Origin: Halogeometricum rufum
GTDB taxonomy: Archaea > Halobacteriota > Halobacteria > Halobacteriales > Haloferacaceae
DNA: 64,000 bases
Direction of reading: 5' to 3'
Assembly: GCF_900112175.1 (NCBI RefSeq)
Contig: NZ_FOYT01000002.1
Coordinates: 124,001 to 188,000, forward strand
Positions 37,542 to 46,336 of this stretch are shown here, one piece after another (the first letter of the stretch is position 1; each line of letters starts with the position of its first letter). The translations under genes were made by a program, and so were the position numbers. The notes beneath the pieces are model-generated. The model did no database searches, had not been told where the DNA came from, and saw only the letters and a list, made by a program, of their open reading frames with translations.

Positions 37542-39383
37542 ATGCACGAACACGACGTTATCGTTGTCGGCGCGGGCGGCGCGGGTCTCCGCGCGGCCAT
37601 CGCGGCACAAGAGGAAGGAGCCGACGTGGCTATCGTCTCGAAGCTCCACCCCGTCCGGAGTCACACGGGCGCGGCCGAGGGCGGCATCAACGCCGCCCTC
37701 CGCGAGGGCGACTCCTGGGAACAGCACGCTTACGACACGATGAAGGGGTCGGACTACCTCGGCGACGCCCCCGCAATCGAGACGCTCTGTCAGGACAGCC
37801 CCGACGAGGTCATCCAGCTCGAACACTGGGGGCTCGCGTTCTCCCGCGACGACGACGGCCGGGTCAGTCAGCGACCGTTCGGCGGGATGTCGTTCCCGCG
37901 GACGACGTACGCCGGCGCGGAGACGGGGCATCAGCTCCTGCACACGATGTACGAACAGTTGGTCAAGCGCGGCATCGAGGTGTACGACGAGTGGTACGTC
38001 ACGCGCCTGGCCGTCTCCGACGAGGACGACCCCGAAGAGCGGACCTGCCACGGCGTCGTCGCCTACGACATCCAGTCCGGCGAACTGTCGGCGTTCCACG
38101 CGCGGAACGGCGTCATCCTCGCCACCGGCGGCCCCGGACAGGTGTTCGACCACACCACGAACGCCGTCGCCAACACCGGCGACGGCCCGGCGATGGCCTA
38201 CCGCGCGGGCGTCCCGATGGAAGACATGGAGTTCATCCAGTTCCACCCGACGACGCTCCCCTCGACGGGCGTGCTCATCACCGAGGGCGTCCGCGGGGAG
38301 GGCGGTATCCTCTACAACGAGGAGGGCGAGCGCTTCATGTTCGAGTACGGCTACGCGAACAACGACGGCGAACTCGCCTCCCGCGACGTGGTGTCGCGCG
38401 CGGAACTCACCGAGGTGAACGAGGGCCGCGGTATCGAGGACGAGTACGTCCACCTCGACATGCGCCACCTGGGCGAGGAGCGCATCATCGACCGACTGGA
38501 GAACATCGTCCACCTCTCGGAGGACTTCGAGGGCGTCGACCCCCTCGAGGAGCCGATGCCCGTCAAGCCCGGCCAGCACTACGCCATGGGCGGCATCGAG
38601 ACGGACGAGAACGGCGAGACGTGTATCACGGGGCTGTACGCCGCGGGCGAGTGCGCGTGCGCGTCCGTGCACGGTTCGAACCGACTCGGCGGGAACGCGC
38701 TTCCCGAACTCATCGTGTTCGGCAAGCGCGCCGGCCACCACGCGGCGGGCCGTGACCTCGGCGAGGCGAAGATAGAGACCGGCCAGCGCGGCGACTGGGA
38801 AGTCGGCGAAGTGGACACGCCCGTCGAACCCGGCGACGTCTCCGCACCCGGCGAGGACGTCGTCGCGGACGGCGGGGCGGCGGCGGGGTCGCTCTCGGGC
38901 GACGAGTACGTCCAGCGCGCCCTCGACGCCGAACGCGAACGCGTCGAGTCGCTCCTCGAGAAGGACGACGGCGTCCAGCACGCCGAGATTCGCGCCGAGG
39001 TGCAGAAGTCGATGACGCGGCACGTGAACGTGTTCCGCGAGGAGGAGGGACTGAAGCAGGCGCTCCGCGACATCCGGCGCGCGCGCGAGAAGTACGAGGA
39101 CGTCTACGTCGCCGACAAGTCGCGCACGTTCAACACGGACCTCATCCAGACCATCGAGACGCGGAACATCCTCGACACCGCGGAGGCCATCACGCTCGGC
39201 GCGTTGGCCCGCGACGAGTTCCGCGGCGCCCACTGGCGCAAGGAACATCAGGAGCGTCGCGACGAGACGTGGCTGAAGCACACGATGCTGTCGTGGAACG
39301 ACGGCAAGCCGGAACTGTGGTACCGACCGGTCGTCCTCGAAGGCGAGAACAAGACGTACGAACCGAAAGTCCGAAGCTACTGA
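37542..39383 (+). CDS. sdhA: Succinate dehydrogenase flavoprotein subunit SdhA
   Basis: A 613-residue catalytic subunit oxidising succinate to fumarate. The dinucleotide motif is DVIVVGAGGAGLRAAIAAQ. The covalent-FAD His is in RSHTGAAEGGINAAL. Substrate-site residues are in EFIQFHPTTLPSTGVLI and CASVHGSNRLGGNAL. A Gly/Ala-Asp linker around residues 430-455 is longer than in bacteria. It ends the operon, 52 nt after sdhB. Confidence 0.97.
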   Translation: MHEHDVIVVGAGGAGLRAAIAAQEEGADVAIVSKLHPVRSHTGAAEGGINAALREGDSWEQHAYDTMKGSDYLGDAPAIETLCQDSPDEVIQLEHWGLAFSRDDDGRVSQRPFGGMSFPRTTYAGAETGHQLLHTMYEQLVKRGIEVYDEWYVTRLAVSDEDDPEERTCHGVVAYDIQSGELSAFHARNGVILATGGPGQVFDHTTNAVANTGDGPAMAYRAGVPMEDMEFIQFHPTTLPSTGVLITEGVRGEGGILYNEEGERFMFEYGYANNDGELASRDVVSRAELTEVNEGRGIEDEYVHLDMRHLGEERIIDRLENIVHLSEDFEGVDPLEEPMPVKPGQHYAMGGIETDENGETCITGLYAAGECACASVHGSNRLGGNALPELIVFGKRAGHHAAGRDLGEAKIETGQRGDWEVGEVDTPVEPGDVSAPGEDVVADGGAAAGSLSGDEYVQRALDAERERVESLLEKDDGVQHAEIRAEVQKSMTRHVNVFREEEGLKQALRDIRRAREKYEDVYVADKSRTFNTDLIQTIETRNILDTAEAITLGALARDEFRGAHWRKEHQERRDETWLKHTMLSWNDGKPELWYRPVVLEGENKTYEPKVRSY

Positions 39384-39548
39384 CTCGGGTCGCCGACTGA
39401 CTCGTTCACGCGTTTTCCCGCGGTACCGACTCCGAGGGCGCGACACCGTGTGTCGCACGACGGCGGACCGACCGGATGCCGGCGGCACCCGTCGTCTCCG
39501 CCGCGGGCTCCCAACGGCTATTTATTCGACCCCGACGTACGTTCGAGC

Positions 39549-39649
39549 GGAAGGGTGGCTCAGTGGTAGAGCAATAAATTTCCGGCAGCGGCCCTCGTAC
39601 GGTCGCCCCGGGTTTACGGCTTCGCGTGGTTCGACTCCCGCCCCTTCCA
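39549..39649 (+). tRNA. tRNA-like gene with intron-like insert, identity unassigned
   Basis: 101 nt. Acceptor GGAAGGG pairs with CCCTTCC, discriminator A. The D arm GGCTCAGTGGTAGAGC is canonical and the T loop GTTCGACTC is tRNA-like. Between them, TAAAT can pair with GTTTA as an AT-rich anticodon stem. Within it lies about 30 nt that folds into a hairpin (GCGGCC/GGTCGC), like an archaeal intron. The T stem pairs only if one U is bulged (GCG-T-GG against CCCGC). The anticodon cannot be assigned. It may be an intron-containing tRNA, a pseudogene or a tRNA-derived RNA. Confidence 0.5.
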
Positions 39650-39847
39650 CTCCAGCGGTCGAACGTAAATCTCGTCAGAAGTCGAAAACAGTCGTCCGAA
39701 ACCGCCGCTCGTCGCCGACGAACGTTCCTGAGGGTTCGGCGGTTCGAGGCTCTGAGGCGCGCTCTCCCCGGAACTGTTCCCGACGAGTTTCGACGATCGA
39801 CGTGGAGTGATTTTATTATCGTCGAACCCATCGCACAGACAACGACT

Positions 39848-40087
39848 ATGCAAGGGACTGTTCAATCGTCGCCCGCCGCAGGGACGGACGCCGTCGCCGT
39901 TCCCGCGGAACTCGAATCGCCGCGCGCGAAACTCGTCTACCTCTTCCTCTCGACGCGGGGAGAATCGTCCGTGAGCGAACTGCAGAAGGGATTGGAGATG
40001 AAGAAAATCTCCCTGTACAGCATCCTGGGGACCCTGTGTAAGCGGGGACTCGTTCACCAGGACGCCGAGCGGTACCGTATCGCCTGA
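39848..40087 (+). CDS. Small winged-helix DNA-binding protein
   Basis: A 79-residue protein with a TrmB-like winged helix: LESPRAKLVYLFLSTRGESS, then VSELQKGLEMKKISLYSILG, then LCKRGLVHQDAERYRIA. It has no ligand domain, so it is either a simple repressor or needs a partner. The ATG at 39848 follows TTTTATTATC (about 35 nt upstream), a good TATA candidate. The same family is common and multi-copy in haloarchaea. Confidence 0.8.
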   Translation: MQGTVQSSPAAGTDAVAVPAELESPRAKLVYLFLSTRGESSVSELQKGLEMKKISLYSILGTLCKRGLVHQDAERYRIA

Positions 40088-40105
40088 GCGGCAGGTTCGC
40101 GGCTC

Positions 40106-40264
40106 TCAGGTGTTCCGCGGCGAGCGTGCTTGTCTCACCTCGGCGCCGTCTCGAACCATATCCTCACAGCTCGGACAGACGCGCGGGTGGTCCATGCCGT
40201 CCGGGGCGAAAACCCGGGCGTACGCCGTCGTGACGAAGGAACCACAGTTCTGACATTCGGGCAT
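40106..40264 (-). CDS. Small zinc-ribbon protein
   Basis: A 52-residue protein starting MPECQNCGSFVTTAYARVFA, with a second pair at RVCPSCEDMV, giving a C-x2-C ... C-x2-C zinc ribbon. Short proteins of this type are abundant in haloarchaea (DUF7563-like; family name from memory). The ATG at 40264 is preferred; upstream codons are AT-rich promoter sequence. Probably a nucleic-acid or protein adaptor. Confidence 0.75.
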   Translation of the reverse strand: MPECQNCGSFVTTAYARVFAPDGMDHPRVCPSCEDMVRDGAEVRQARSPRNT

Positions 40265-40314
40265 GGCGTTTGAGTGACGATAGTTTTTTGTGATAAACTT
40301 TCTGCCGTCTCGCC

Positions 40315-40401
40315 TCAAAGGAGACTGAGTATCAATCCAAGCGCGAGGAGAGCGAACAGTATCGCCAGCACGGCGGCGAAGAACCTGTCTGACCCGTCCA
40401 T
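40315..40401 (-). CDS. Possible 28-residue membrane peptide
   Basis: A short frame beginning MDGSDRFFAAVLAILFALL, mostly one hydrophobic helix. Its stop lies about 50 nt upstream of the zinc-ribbon start on the same strand. Codon use fits the genome, and similar single-helix peptides occur in haloarchaea. The gene could equally be chance, since it has no other support. Confidence 0.4.
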   Translation of the reverse strand: MDGSDRFFAAVLAILFALLALGLILSLL

Positions 40402-40531
40402 GGGCGGACGTACGCGGAGCGGCGGCTTACCGCTATCGGGAACTCGCGGCTGCTGCGAACGAGTATCTGAATCGACACGAATCGCGGGCACTCGGAAGTT
40501 GTTTGTCTCAGGACCCCATGGGTGGTGCCGA

Positions 40532-41839
40532 ATGAGTCGTCTCGCACCCCGAACGCTCTGTGTCGTCGCGGTGGTCCTCCTCGCCACCGTTCTCGGCGCT
40601 GCGGCCCCCGGAGCCGCTCAATCGACACAGACCGTCGCCGGGACGCAACTCGCTCCCGACGACGTGTCCCTCCGCATCGACATCCGTGAGAACACCTCGG
40701 CCGTCTGGGAGGTGGAGTACCGTATCCTCCTCGACGACGAGAACGCGACGTCGGCGTTCGAGTCCGTCAAGGAGGACGCGCAGAACAACGAGACCCAGTT
40801 CACCTCCGAGTTCCACGACCGGATGGACGCCACGGCTCGGACGGCGGCGAACGCAACCGGCCGCGAGATGGACGTACGGAACGTGTCGGTCACCGTCTCG
40901 CGCCAGCAACTCCCGCAGGAGTACGGCGTCGTGACCTACCGGTTCGTCTGGACCAACTTCGCCGTCGTCGACGGCGACGGGATGCGGGCCGGCGACGCCC
41001 TCGAAGGCCTGTTCCTCGACGAGCAGACGTCGCTACTCGTGACGTGGCCCGAGGGGTACACCGCCGAAGACGTGCGCCCGGACCCCGACGACAGGCGGAC
41101 GCGGACCGTCGTCTGGAACGGTCCGTTCGACTTCGGGTCGGGCGAACCGTCGGTGACGCTCACCCCCCGGACGGACGCCGGGGCGACGACCGAGGCGACG
41201 GACGACTCGGCGGCGACGACCGGTGGCGGCGGCGACACCGCGGGGCCGGCCGACTCGGGGGGCTCGAACCCCTGGTTCGTCGGCGTGAGCCTGTTGCTCG
41301 TCGTCGCCGTCGTCGGCGGCGGGTGGCTGTTCTACCGCCGCGGGGACCCGCCGTTCGACCGCCCGCGCTCGGACGACGGCGACGGCGGAACCGCGACGAC
41401 GGCGGCTTCGTCGACCGGTTCGGCCGCCGGTCGGTCCGAACTCACCGGGGCCGCCGACGAAGGCGAGGAGAGTACCGACGAGGCCACCGCGGACGCGGAG
41501 GCCGGAGGCGGGTCGGAGACGACGCCGACCGAGGGCGAGACGACCGGAACGGCCGAGGCGGCGGCCGACGACGCCGGTGCCGACGACGCGGCGGCCGACG
41601 ACACGCCGCCGTGGGAGGACGAACTCCTCAGCAACGAGGAACGCGTGCTGGCACTCATCGAACACGAGGGAGGACGTCTGAAGCAACAGGAGGTCGCGGG
41701 CACGCTCGATTGGACCGACGCGAAGACGAGTCAGGTGGTGCGGAAGATGCGCGACGAGGACCAACTCGACGCGTTCCGTCTCGGCCGCGAGAACGTGCTC
41801 GTCCTCCCCGACGAAGACGGCGAGGGTGAATTGGTATAA
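40532..41839 (+). CDS. Signal-peptide, membrane-spanning protein with C-terminal HTH
   Basis: A 435-residue one-component-type protein. The signal peptide is at residues 1-30 (LCVVAVVLLATVLGAAAPGA). An extracellular domain to about residue 230 is DUF7345-like (EYRILLDDENATSAFESVKE). One transmembrane helix sits near residues 250-268 (WFVGVSLLLVVAVVGGGWLF). A long acidic Ala/Asp/Glu-rich linker and a cytosolic winged helix follow (ERVLALIEHEGGRLKQQEVA; TDAKTSQVVRKMRDE). It probably couples an outside signal to transcription. The next gene on the strand encodes a secreted repeat protein. Confidence 0.83.
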   Translation: MSRLAPRTLCVVAVVLLATVLGAAAPGAAQSTQTVAGTQLAPDDVSLRIDIRENTSAVWEVEYRILLDDENATSAFESVKEDAQNNETQFTSEFHDRMDATARTAANATGREMDVRNVSVTVSRQQLPQEYGVVTYRFVWTNFAVVDGDGMRAGDALEGLFLDEQTSLLVTWPEGYTAEDVRPDPDDRRTRTVVWNGPFDFGSGEPSVTLTPRTDAGATTEATDDSAATTGGGGDTAGPADSGGSNPWFVGVSLLLVVAVVGGGWLFYRRGDPPFDRPRSDDGDGGTATTAASSTGSAAGRSELTGAADEGEESTDEATADAEAGGGSETTPTEGETTGTAEAAADDAGADDAAADDTPPWEDELLSNEERVLALIEHEGGRLKQQEVAGTLDWTDAKTSQVVRKMRDEDQLDAFRLGRENVLVLPDEDGEGELV

Positions 41840-41985
41840 ATATGCTTCGACCGTTCACGGTATCGATTCGGCACCGAGGGAGTGAATCGATAGACGGCGG
41901 CGACCGTAAAACGTCGTTGACTCGGCTCAATTCGACGCGAGCGTGTGCAGTATATAGGTGCGTGGCGGACGGAGAGAGAGGTAGA

Positions 41986-43332
41986 ATGAGACGGGCCGTT
42001 ACGTTCGCTATGGTGTTGGTCCTCCTCGTGGCGTCGGTTCCGGCGGGGATGGCCGCCGCGGCGACACCGACCGGACCGGCCGACGGTGCCGGCGTGGCCG
42101 CCGCCCAGGAGACGACCGAGACGGCGACTGCCAACTCGACCGAGTCCGACGCCGACGGCGACGGCGACGCCGCCGAGGGCGAAGACGCCTCGTCGGGCGG
42201 AATCGCACCGGGGGCGCAACTCGCCGGCGTCCTCGCCGTCCAACGGGCGGAGATAGACAGCGAACTCGACAGCCGGTCGTTCGAGGCGCAGGTCACGTCG
42301 GCGAAGACCAACCGCTCGAAGGCGCGAGTCGTGTCGAATCACGTGAACCAGACGCAGACTCGACTCGACGACCTTCGCTCGCGGTTGGCGGAGTTGAAGT
42401 CCGCGCGGCGCGATGGGAACCTCTCGCAGGGACGCTACCGTGCGCAGGCAGCCCACCTCGCCGCCGAGATTCGCTCGCTCCAGCGCCTCGTCGACCAGAC
42501 GCGAGACGTGGCAGTCGAACTCTCGCCCGAGGCGCGCCAGTCGAGCGGTATCGACGAGGCGCGGTTCGAGCGACTCAGAAACGATACGCAGAACCTCTCG
42601 GGGTCCGAGGTGTCCGAAATCGCCCGGGAGGTGGCCGGGTCGAACGTCGGCAACGGACTCGCCCGCGGCGTCGACGAGGACCGACGCGGTGAACGCGGCC
42701 CGCCGGACCGCGCCGAGGGCGAATCGGAGTCGCCCGGGAACGCTGGAAACGCGACTGCGCGGGGCGACGGCAACGAGTCGGCCGCCCCCGGCAGGTCCGA
42801 GAACGCGCCCGGCCGGGACGACGGCAACGAGTCTGAACTCCCCGGAAACAGCGGAGACGCGCCCGGCCGGGACGACGGCAACGAGTCGGCCGCCCCCGGA
42901 AACAGCGGAGACGCACCCGGCCGAGACGACGACGTGCAGACCGACGTGAGCCGACCGGGTGAGAGCGGACCCGGCGCGCCGGACGAGTCCGGAGACGCCC
43001 CCGGCAGGTCTGCGGACGCCCCCGGTCGCTCCGACGCGGCGAACCGTAGCGACGGCAACTCCACGGATACGGCGGCAGACACAGAGACGACGACGGGAAC
43101 CGAGACGACGACGGAGACGGACGCGACCGCCGACTCCGAGACCGCGACAGAGACGGATACGACGGGAGACGCGGAACCGACCGTCGATTCTCCGACGGCG
43201 ACGACCGTCGAGGCGGACGACGAGACGGTGACCGACACGAAACCGGCGACGAGTGCCGAGACCGTGACCGACACGACCCGGACGGCGACGGACGGCACTT
43301 TCTCGACGTTCGTAGCGGTAAACGTCGTGTAG
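41986..43332 (+). CDS. Secreted protein with helical domain, 18-residue repeats and Thr-rich tail (DUF7096-like)
   Basis: A 448-residue exported protein. The signal peptide is MRRAVTFAMVLVLLVASVPA. A helical domain at about residues 80-230 is DUF7096-like (IAPGAQLAGVLAVQRAEIDS; RYRAQAAHLAAEIRSLQRLV). Three tandem 18-residue repeats around DGNES..PG.S..APGR follow, and then a Thr/Glu/Asp stalk of about 100 residues. No membrane anchor or lipobox is visible. The ATG at 41986 places the signal peptide first. It may be a cell-surface or matrix protein. It follows the membrane HTH gene by about 150 nt. Confidence 0.8.
   Translation: MRRAVTFAMVLVLLVASVPAGMAAAATPTGPADGAGVAAAQETTETATANSTESDADGDGDAAEGEDASSGGIAPGAQLAGVLAVQRAEIDSELDSRSFEAQVTSAKTNRSKARVVSNHVNQTQTRLDDLRSRLAELKSARRDGNLSQGRYRAQAAHLAAEIRSLQRLVDQTRDVAVELSPEARQSSGIDEARFERLRNDTQNLSGSEVSEIAREVAGSNVGNGLARGVDEDRRGERGPPDRAEGESESPGNAGNATARGDGNESAAPGRSENAPGRDDGNESELPGNSGDAPGRDDGNESAAPGNSGDAPGRDDDVQTDVSRPGESGPGAPDESGDAPGRSADAPGRSDAANRSDGNSTDTAADTETTTGTETTTETDATADSETATETDTTGDAEPTVDSPTATTVEADDETVTDTKPATSAETVTDTTRTATDGTFSTFVAVNVV
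42769..42930 (+). repeat. Three tandem 54-nt coding repeats
   Basis: GGCAACGAGTC recurs at 42769, 42823 and 42877, exactly 54 nt (18 codons) apart. The units read roughly GNES(A/E)(A/L)PG(R/N)S(E/G)(N/D)APGRDD. Near-identity at DNA level suggests recent expansion or slippage, so copy number may vary between strains. Confidence 0.9.
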
Positions 43333-43423
43333 AGCGCCTCTCCCGCACCGGACCGACGTGTGCTCAATTTTGATAGTCAGGGAGATAGAACTATACTTCC
43401 GCGGGTACTCGGCGCGAACGAGC

Positions 43424-43846
43424 ATGGAGTACGTGTATCCGGTGGGCGGACTCTTTCTCGGCGCGAGTCTGGTCGCCGTGAGTGTGTTCACCGCCTTCGT
43501 CTACACGCCGTACACGTCCTCTCGAATCGACTCCGCCGTCACCGCGTTCACCGGTATCACTCTCCAACTCGGCGACTTCGTCGCCGTGTCGTCCGCGACG
43601 GCCATCCTGTTCGACCTGTTGGCGACGCAACTCGGGCTGACGTATCCGCTCGTCGTTCCGTTTCTGTTCGGCTACGTCGTCACGCACATCACCGTCTACT
43701 ACTCGTGCCTCCGCATCACCGACGTGCAGAGCGAACCGCTGGACCCGAGCGTCGACATCCGGCAGAACCCGATGAAACTCGTCGCTCTCTCCATCCCGGG
43801 GGCACTCATCCTCCTCGCCCCGCGCGACAGCGACACGACGCGCTGA
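43424..43846 (+). CDS. Multi-pass membrane protein of unknown function
   Basis: A 140-residue protein starting MEYVYPVGGLFLGASLVAVS with three or four hydrophobic segments (about residues 5-24, 40-62, 67-90 and 115-135), Thr/Tyr-rich turns and the motif QLGLTYPLVVPFLFGYVVTH. No charged active-site residues are evident in the helices. It has its own TATA-like CTATACTT about 30 nt upstream. Not recognised. Confidence 0.7.
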   Translation: MEYVYPVGGLFLGASLVAVSVFTAFVYTPYTSSRIDSAVTAFTGITLQLGDFVAVSSATAILFDLLATQLGLTYPLVVPFLFGYVVTHITVYYSCLRITDVQSEPLDPSVDIRQNPMKLVALSIPGALILLAPRDSDTTR

Positions 43847-44113
43847 CAACACGGCGTGCGTGTCAGGCGCGGGGCGCCGTCGGTAAAACGGTTGTTTGAG
43901 TATTCGCCGTGGTTATGTCACCGGCAGTCGTAGCAGGAAATGCGCCGCCCGTGGTGCCAACGCGGCGGCCGACGCGTTCGGCCGCCGGCCCCCTCCCCCG
44001 CTGACGTTCGGCCCTCCCCCGGTTCCGAGACGCGTCTCGCCCCTCCAAGACGTGTTTCGACCACTTCGCGCGCCGCCCGGTGCGGCCACCTCTCCTGCAG
44101 TCGTTCCGAAGAG

Positions 44114-44668
44114 TCAGAACAGTTCGTCCACTTGCCGTCGAGTCGAGTCGACGCTCCCGGAGTTGTCGACGGTCCGGTGTCGGCGTTCGAGCGGTTCGAA
44201 CCGGTCGCGAAACTGCAGGTAGACGTCGAAGTCGGCGTCGCTCTCGTCGTCTTCGCGGGCGGCGATACGCTCCCGAACGACCGCCGCGTCGCACACGACT
44301 CGAACCACCTCCAACGGCGCGCCGACGGCGGCGGCGCGTTCCCGGTCCGCGCGCGTTCTGAACGTCGCGTCGAGGACGGCGTCGGTCCCGTCCTCCACGC
44401 GCCGGCGCGCACGCGAGAAGAGTTCCTCGTACACTGCCTCGCGTTCCTCGGGCGTGTACGCGGGATCCGCGTACAGTTCCTTGCGCACCACGTCGGTTCG
44501 GAGCAACGTCGCGTCCAGTCGGTCGGCTATCCGCTCGGACACCAGCGTCTTGCCGACGCCCGGCAGGCCACAGACGACGACGAGACGCCCCGTCGCTCCC
44601 TCGGTCACCGACCGTCCCGTGGCGCCGCCCCGTTCGCCGGCGGACTCCGCGCCGCGTCCTTCGTCCAT
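44114..44668 (-). CDS. P-loop kinase (AAA_33/zeta-like small-molecule kinase)
   Basis: A 184-residue ATP-binding protein. Walker A is LVVVCGLPGVGKTLVSE (about residues 29-45) and a probable substrate/base Asp lies in LLRTDVVRKEL. An Arg/Asp-rich lid region is DATFRTRADRERAAAVGAPL. It resembles aminoglycoside/adenylyl-sulfate/zeta-type kinases. The phosphate acceptor is unknown. The ATG at 44668 (MDEGRG) is chosen; an upstream Cys-rich extension looks spurious. Confidence 0.82.
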   Translation of the reverse strand: MDEGRGAESAGERGGATGRSVTEGATGRLVVVCGLPGVGKTLVSERIADRLDATLLRTDVVRKELYADPAYTPEEREAVYEELFSRARRRVEDGTDAVLDATFRTRADRERAAAVGAPLEVVRVVCDAAVVRERIAAREDDESDADFDVYLQFRDRFEPLERRHRTVDNSGSVDSTRRQVDELF

Positions 44669-44829
44669 CGTCTCACACGGGTGCTTGCGGCACCAGCATA
44701 TCAACGTGTGGAAACCGCGGCGGTCGAACCCGAGCGGGGTCGCCTGCCCTCCAATGTAAATTTCATATCCACAATGTCTGGAAAAGATACTTCCCGCTGG
44801 AGTCAGAAGGGCAACGCGAGTGACTCACA

Positions 44830-45150
44830 GTGGAACTTCGCCCGACAGACTTCATGATACTCGACCGGCTCCGTGAGGGTCGGAACGTCGGTGCGAACCT
44901 CGCGCTCGAACTCGACCGAAACCGCGGCTACGTCAACAATCAGCTGTCGAAACTCGCGTCGCTCGAACTCGTTCGCCGCGTCGGACCGAGCGAGAACGGC
45001 GGGCTGTACGAACTCACCGAGAAGGGTGACCTCGCCGTCACCTACCAGAACCGCTACAAGGACGACTCGGTGGACTTCGAGTCGCTGTTGGACGAGAAGC
45101 TAACGACCACCCGGAACGTCGAGCCGACCGTGGAAGCGGCCGAGGAGTGA
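44830..45150 (+). CDS. PhiH1 repressor-like winged-helix protein
   Basis: A 106-residue winged-helix protein like the phage PhiH1 repressor family. It opens MELRPTDFMILDRLREGRNV, then NRGYVNNQLSKLASLELVRR and GLYELTEKGDLAVTYQN. GTG at 44830 gives the usual family N-terminus. Such genes are often chromosomal and multi-copy in haloarchaea, so no prophage is implied; none is seen nearby. It converges on the HalOD1 gene at 45183-45407. Confidence 0.85.
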   Translation: MELRPTDFMILDRLREGRNVGANLALELDRNRGYVNNQLSKLASLELVRRVGPSENGGLYELTEKGDLAVTYQNRYKDDSVDFESLLDEKLTTTRNVEPTVEAAEE

Positions 45151-45182
45151 GAGGAGAGTTCGCCCCCCGTCCGACGCCACAC

Positions 45183-45407
45183 TCACGCTACCTCGAACTC
45201 GCCCGTGTGAGAGATCGTGACCTCGTATCCAGCGTACTGAAATCGAACCCAGCCGTCGACGAACGGTCCGTCGGCGCGTCCGAACAACTTGTCGAGAGAC
45301 TCCGTGTCGACGCAGTCTTCGAGCGGTGGGAGTTCGAACGGTTCGACACCCTCTCGCCGTGAGATTTCGGTCACGAGCTGAATACTGAGTGGTGCCTGCG
45401 TGTCCAT
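45183..45407 (-). CDS. HalOD1 output-domain protein (small)
   Basis: A 74-residue protein that is essentially one HalOD1 domain: LVTEISRREGVEPFELPPLE and DTESLDKLFGRADG, then GWVRFQYAGYEVTISHTGEF. It is related to the larger HalOD1 protein at 14323-14688. The ATG at 45407 (MDTQAPLS) is used. Role in signalling unknown. Confidence 0.82.
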   Translation of the reverse strand: MDTQAPLSIQLVTEISRREGVEPFELPPLEDCVDTESLDKLFGRADGPFVDGWVRFQYAGYEVTISHTGEFEVA

Positions 45408-45553
45408 CGCTCGTCTCTCTTGGCGAGAGCGAAGCAAAAGAAGCTCCCGGTTGCGCGATTTGACTTTCCGATGACACGTGCCGCCGGGTGGCGGGACGGC
45501 GTCACGATACTCGCTCGTGGTCGCTTCGTCCTCGCTGTCGCTCGGACAGAAGA

Positions 45554-45627
45554 GCCAGGGGTGGGATTCGAACCCACGAAGTCTCGATTACAAGTCGAGT
45601 GCATGAACCGCCCATGCTCCCCTGGCG
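45554..45627 (-). tRNA. tRNA-Thr (anticodon UGU)
   Basis: Minus strand: acceptor GCCAGGG/CCCTGGC, discriminator U. The anticodon stem CTCGA/TCGAG carries loop CTTGTAA, giving UGU. The T loop is TTCGAAT. 74 nt, no intron. The 3' flank (lower coordinates) carries CCTCGCTGTCGCTCGGA, also found in the 3' flank of tRNA-Leu. Confidence 0.95.
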
Positions 45628-45640
45628 CGAGTGCGAGTAA

Positions 45641-46144
45641 TCAGCCCTCCTTTGAGTGTGTATCGCTTTCGACCGCCTTCTCCAACTCTACCCGGTGGAC
45701 GTCGTAGCCGTGTCGCTCGTAGAACTGCCGAGCGCGTTCGTTCCGCGCCATGGCTTCGAGGCAGAGGCGCGTCGCGCCGGCGTCCGTCAGCACCGACTCG
45801 GCGGCGGCGAGGAGGCGGGAACCGATGCCGCGCCCTCGGTGAGCGGGGACGACGTAGAGATTGCGGACGACGCCGCGCGTCTCGTCCTGTTCGTAGTCGC
45901 CGCGTTCCAGACCGAACATGACGAAGCCGACGACACCGTCGTCGAGGCGGGCGACGCGGATGCCGTCGGTGACGACGTGGCGCGCCATCGCCTCTCGAAT
46001 CTGTTCGCGGTTCTCGTCGGCTCGGAGATGCGACCGGTACGACCGCTGGTCGGCGGCGAGTTCGACCCAGAGGTCCGCGAGCGTCTCGACTTCGGCCGTG
46101 TCCGCCCGGCCGACCCGAACCGCACGCTCGTCGCTGTCGTCCAT
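45641..46144 (-). CDS. GNAT family N-acetyltransferase
   Basis: A 167-residue acyl-CoA-dependent N-acetyltransferase with the GNAT motif A: VRNLYVVPAHRGRGIGSRLL (pyrophosphate-binding R-x2-G-x-G). Later elements are GATRLCLEAMARNERARQFY and ERHGYDVHRVELEK. The acceptor (protein, amine or antibiotic) is not predictable. The ATG at 46144 is chosen because upstream codons look non-coding. Its 3' end lies 13 nt from the tRNA-Thr 5' end. Confidence 0.88.
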   Translation of the reverse strand: MDDSDERAVRVGRADTAEVETLADLWVELAADQRSYRSHLRADENREQIREAMARHVVTDGIRVARLDDGVVGFVMFGLERGDYEQDETRGVVRNLYVVPAHRGRGIGSRLLAAAESVLTDAGATRLCLEAMARNERARQFYERHGYDVHRVELEKAVESDTHSKEG

Positions 46145-46289
46145 CACCTGCCGTTCGCCCTCCGACGCGAAAGAACTACTCCCCGCCGCCGTCCGATTCC
46201 GTGCGCCGGACGAACTTCTGTGCACAATCGTGCACATCTCTGTCCTCCGACTCCGGGCGACCCCGCCGTTCATTCGCCAGATGAAGAAA

Positions 46290-46298
46290 GACTTATCA
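46290..46298 (+). promoter_or_regulatory. TATA-like box of the livHMGF operon
   Basis: GACTTATCA lies about 40-47 nt upstream of the livH ATG at 46337, implying a short leader of 15-20 nt. A second weaker AT-rich stretch lies closer to the ATG. Confidence 0.4.
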
Positions 46299-46336
46299 TC
46301 GTTTCACGTCCGCAAATACCGTGAGGATAGTTATCA

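Noticed and set aside
37464..39488. Minus-strand frame of 674 codons opposite sdhA
   Set aside because: Mirror frame of a highly conserved gene; no independent signal.
42769..42930. Tandem 54-nt repeats as a CRISPR array
   Set aside because: They have no variable spacers, are in frame within a secreted protein and no cas gene is present.
44830..45150. PhiH1-like repressor as evidence of a prophage
   Set aside because: No integrase, capsid or other phage gene is nearby, and this repressor family is common on haloarchaeal chromosomes.
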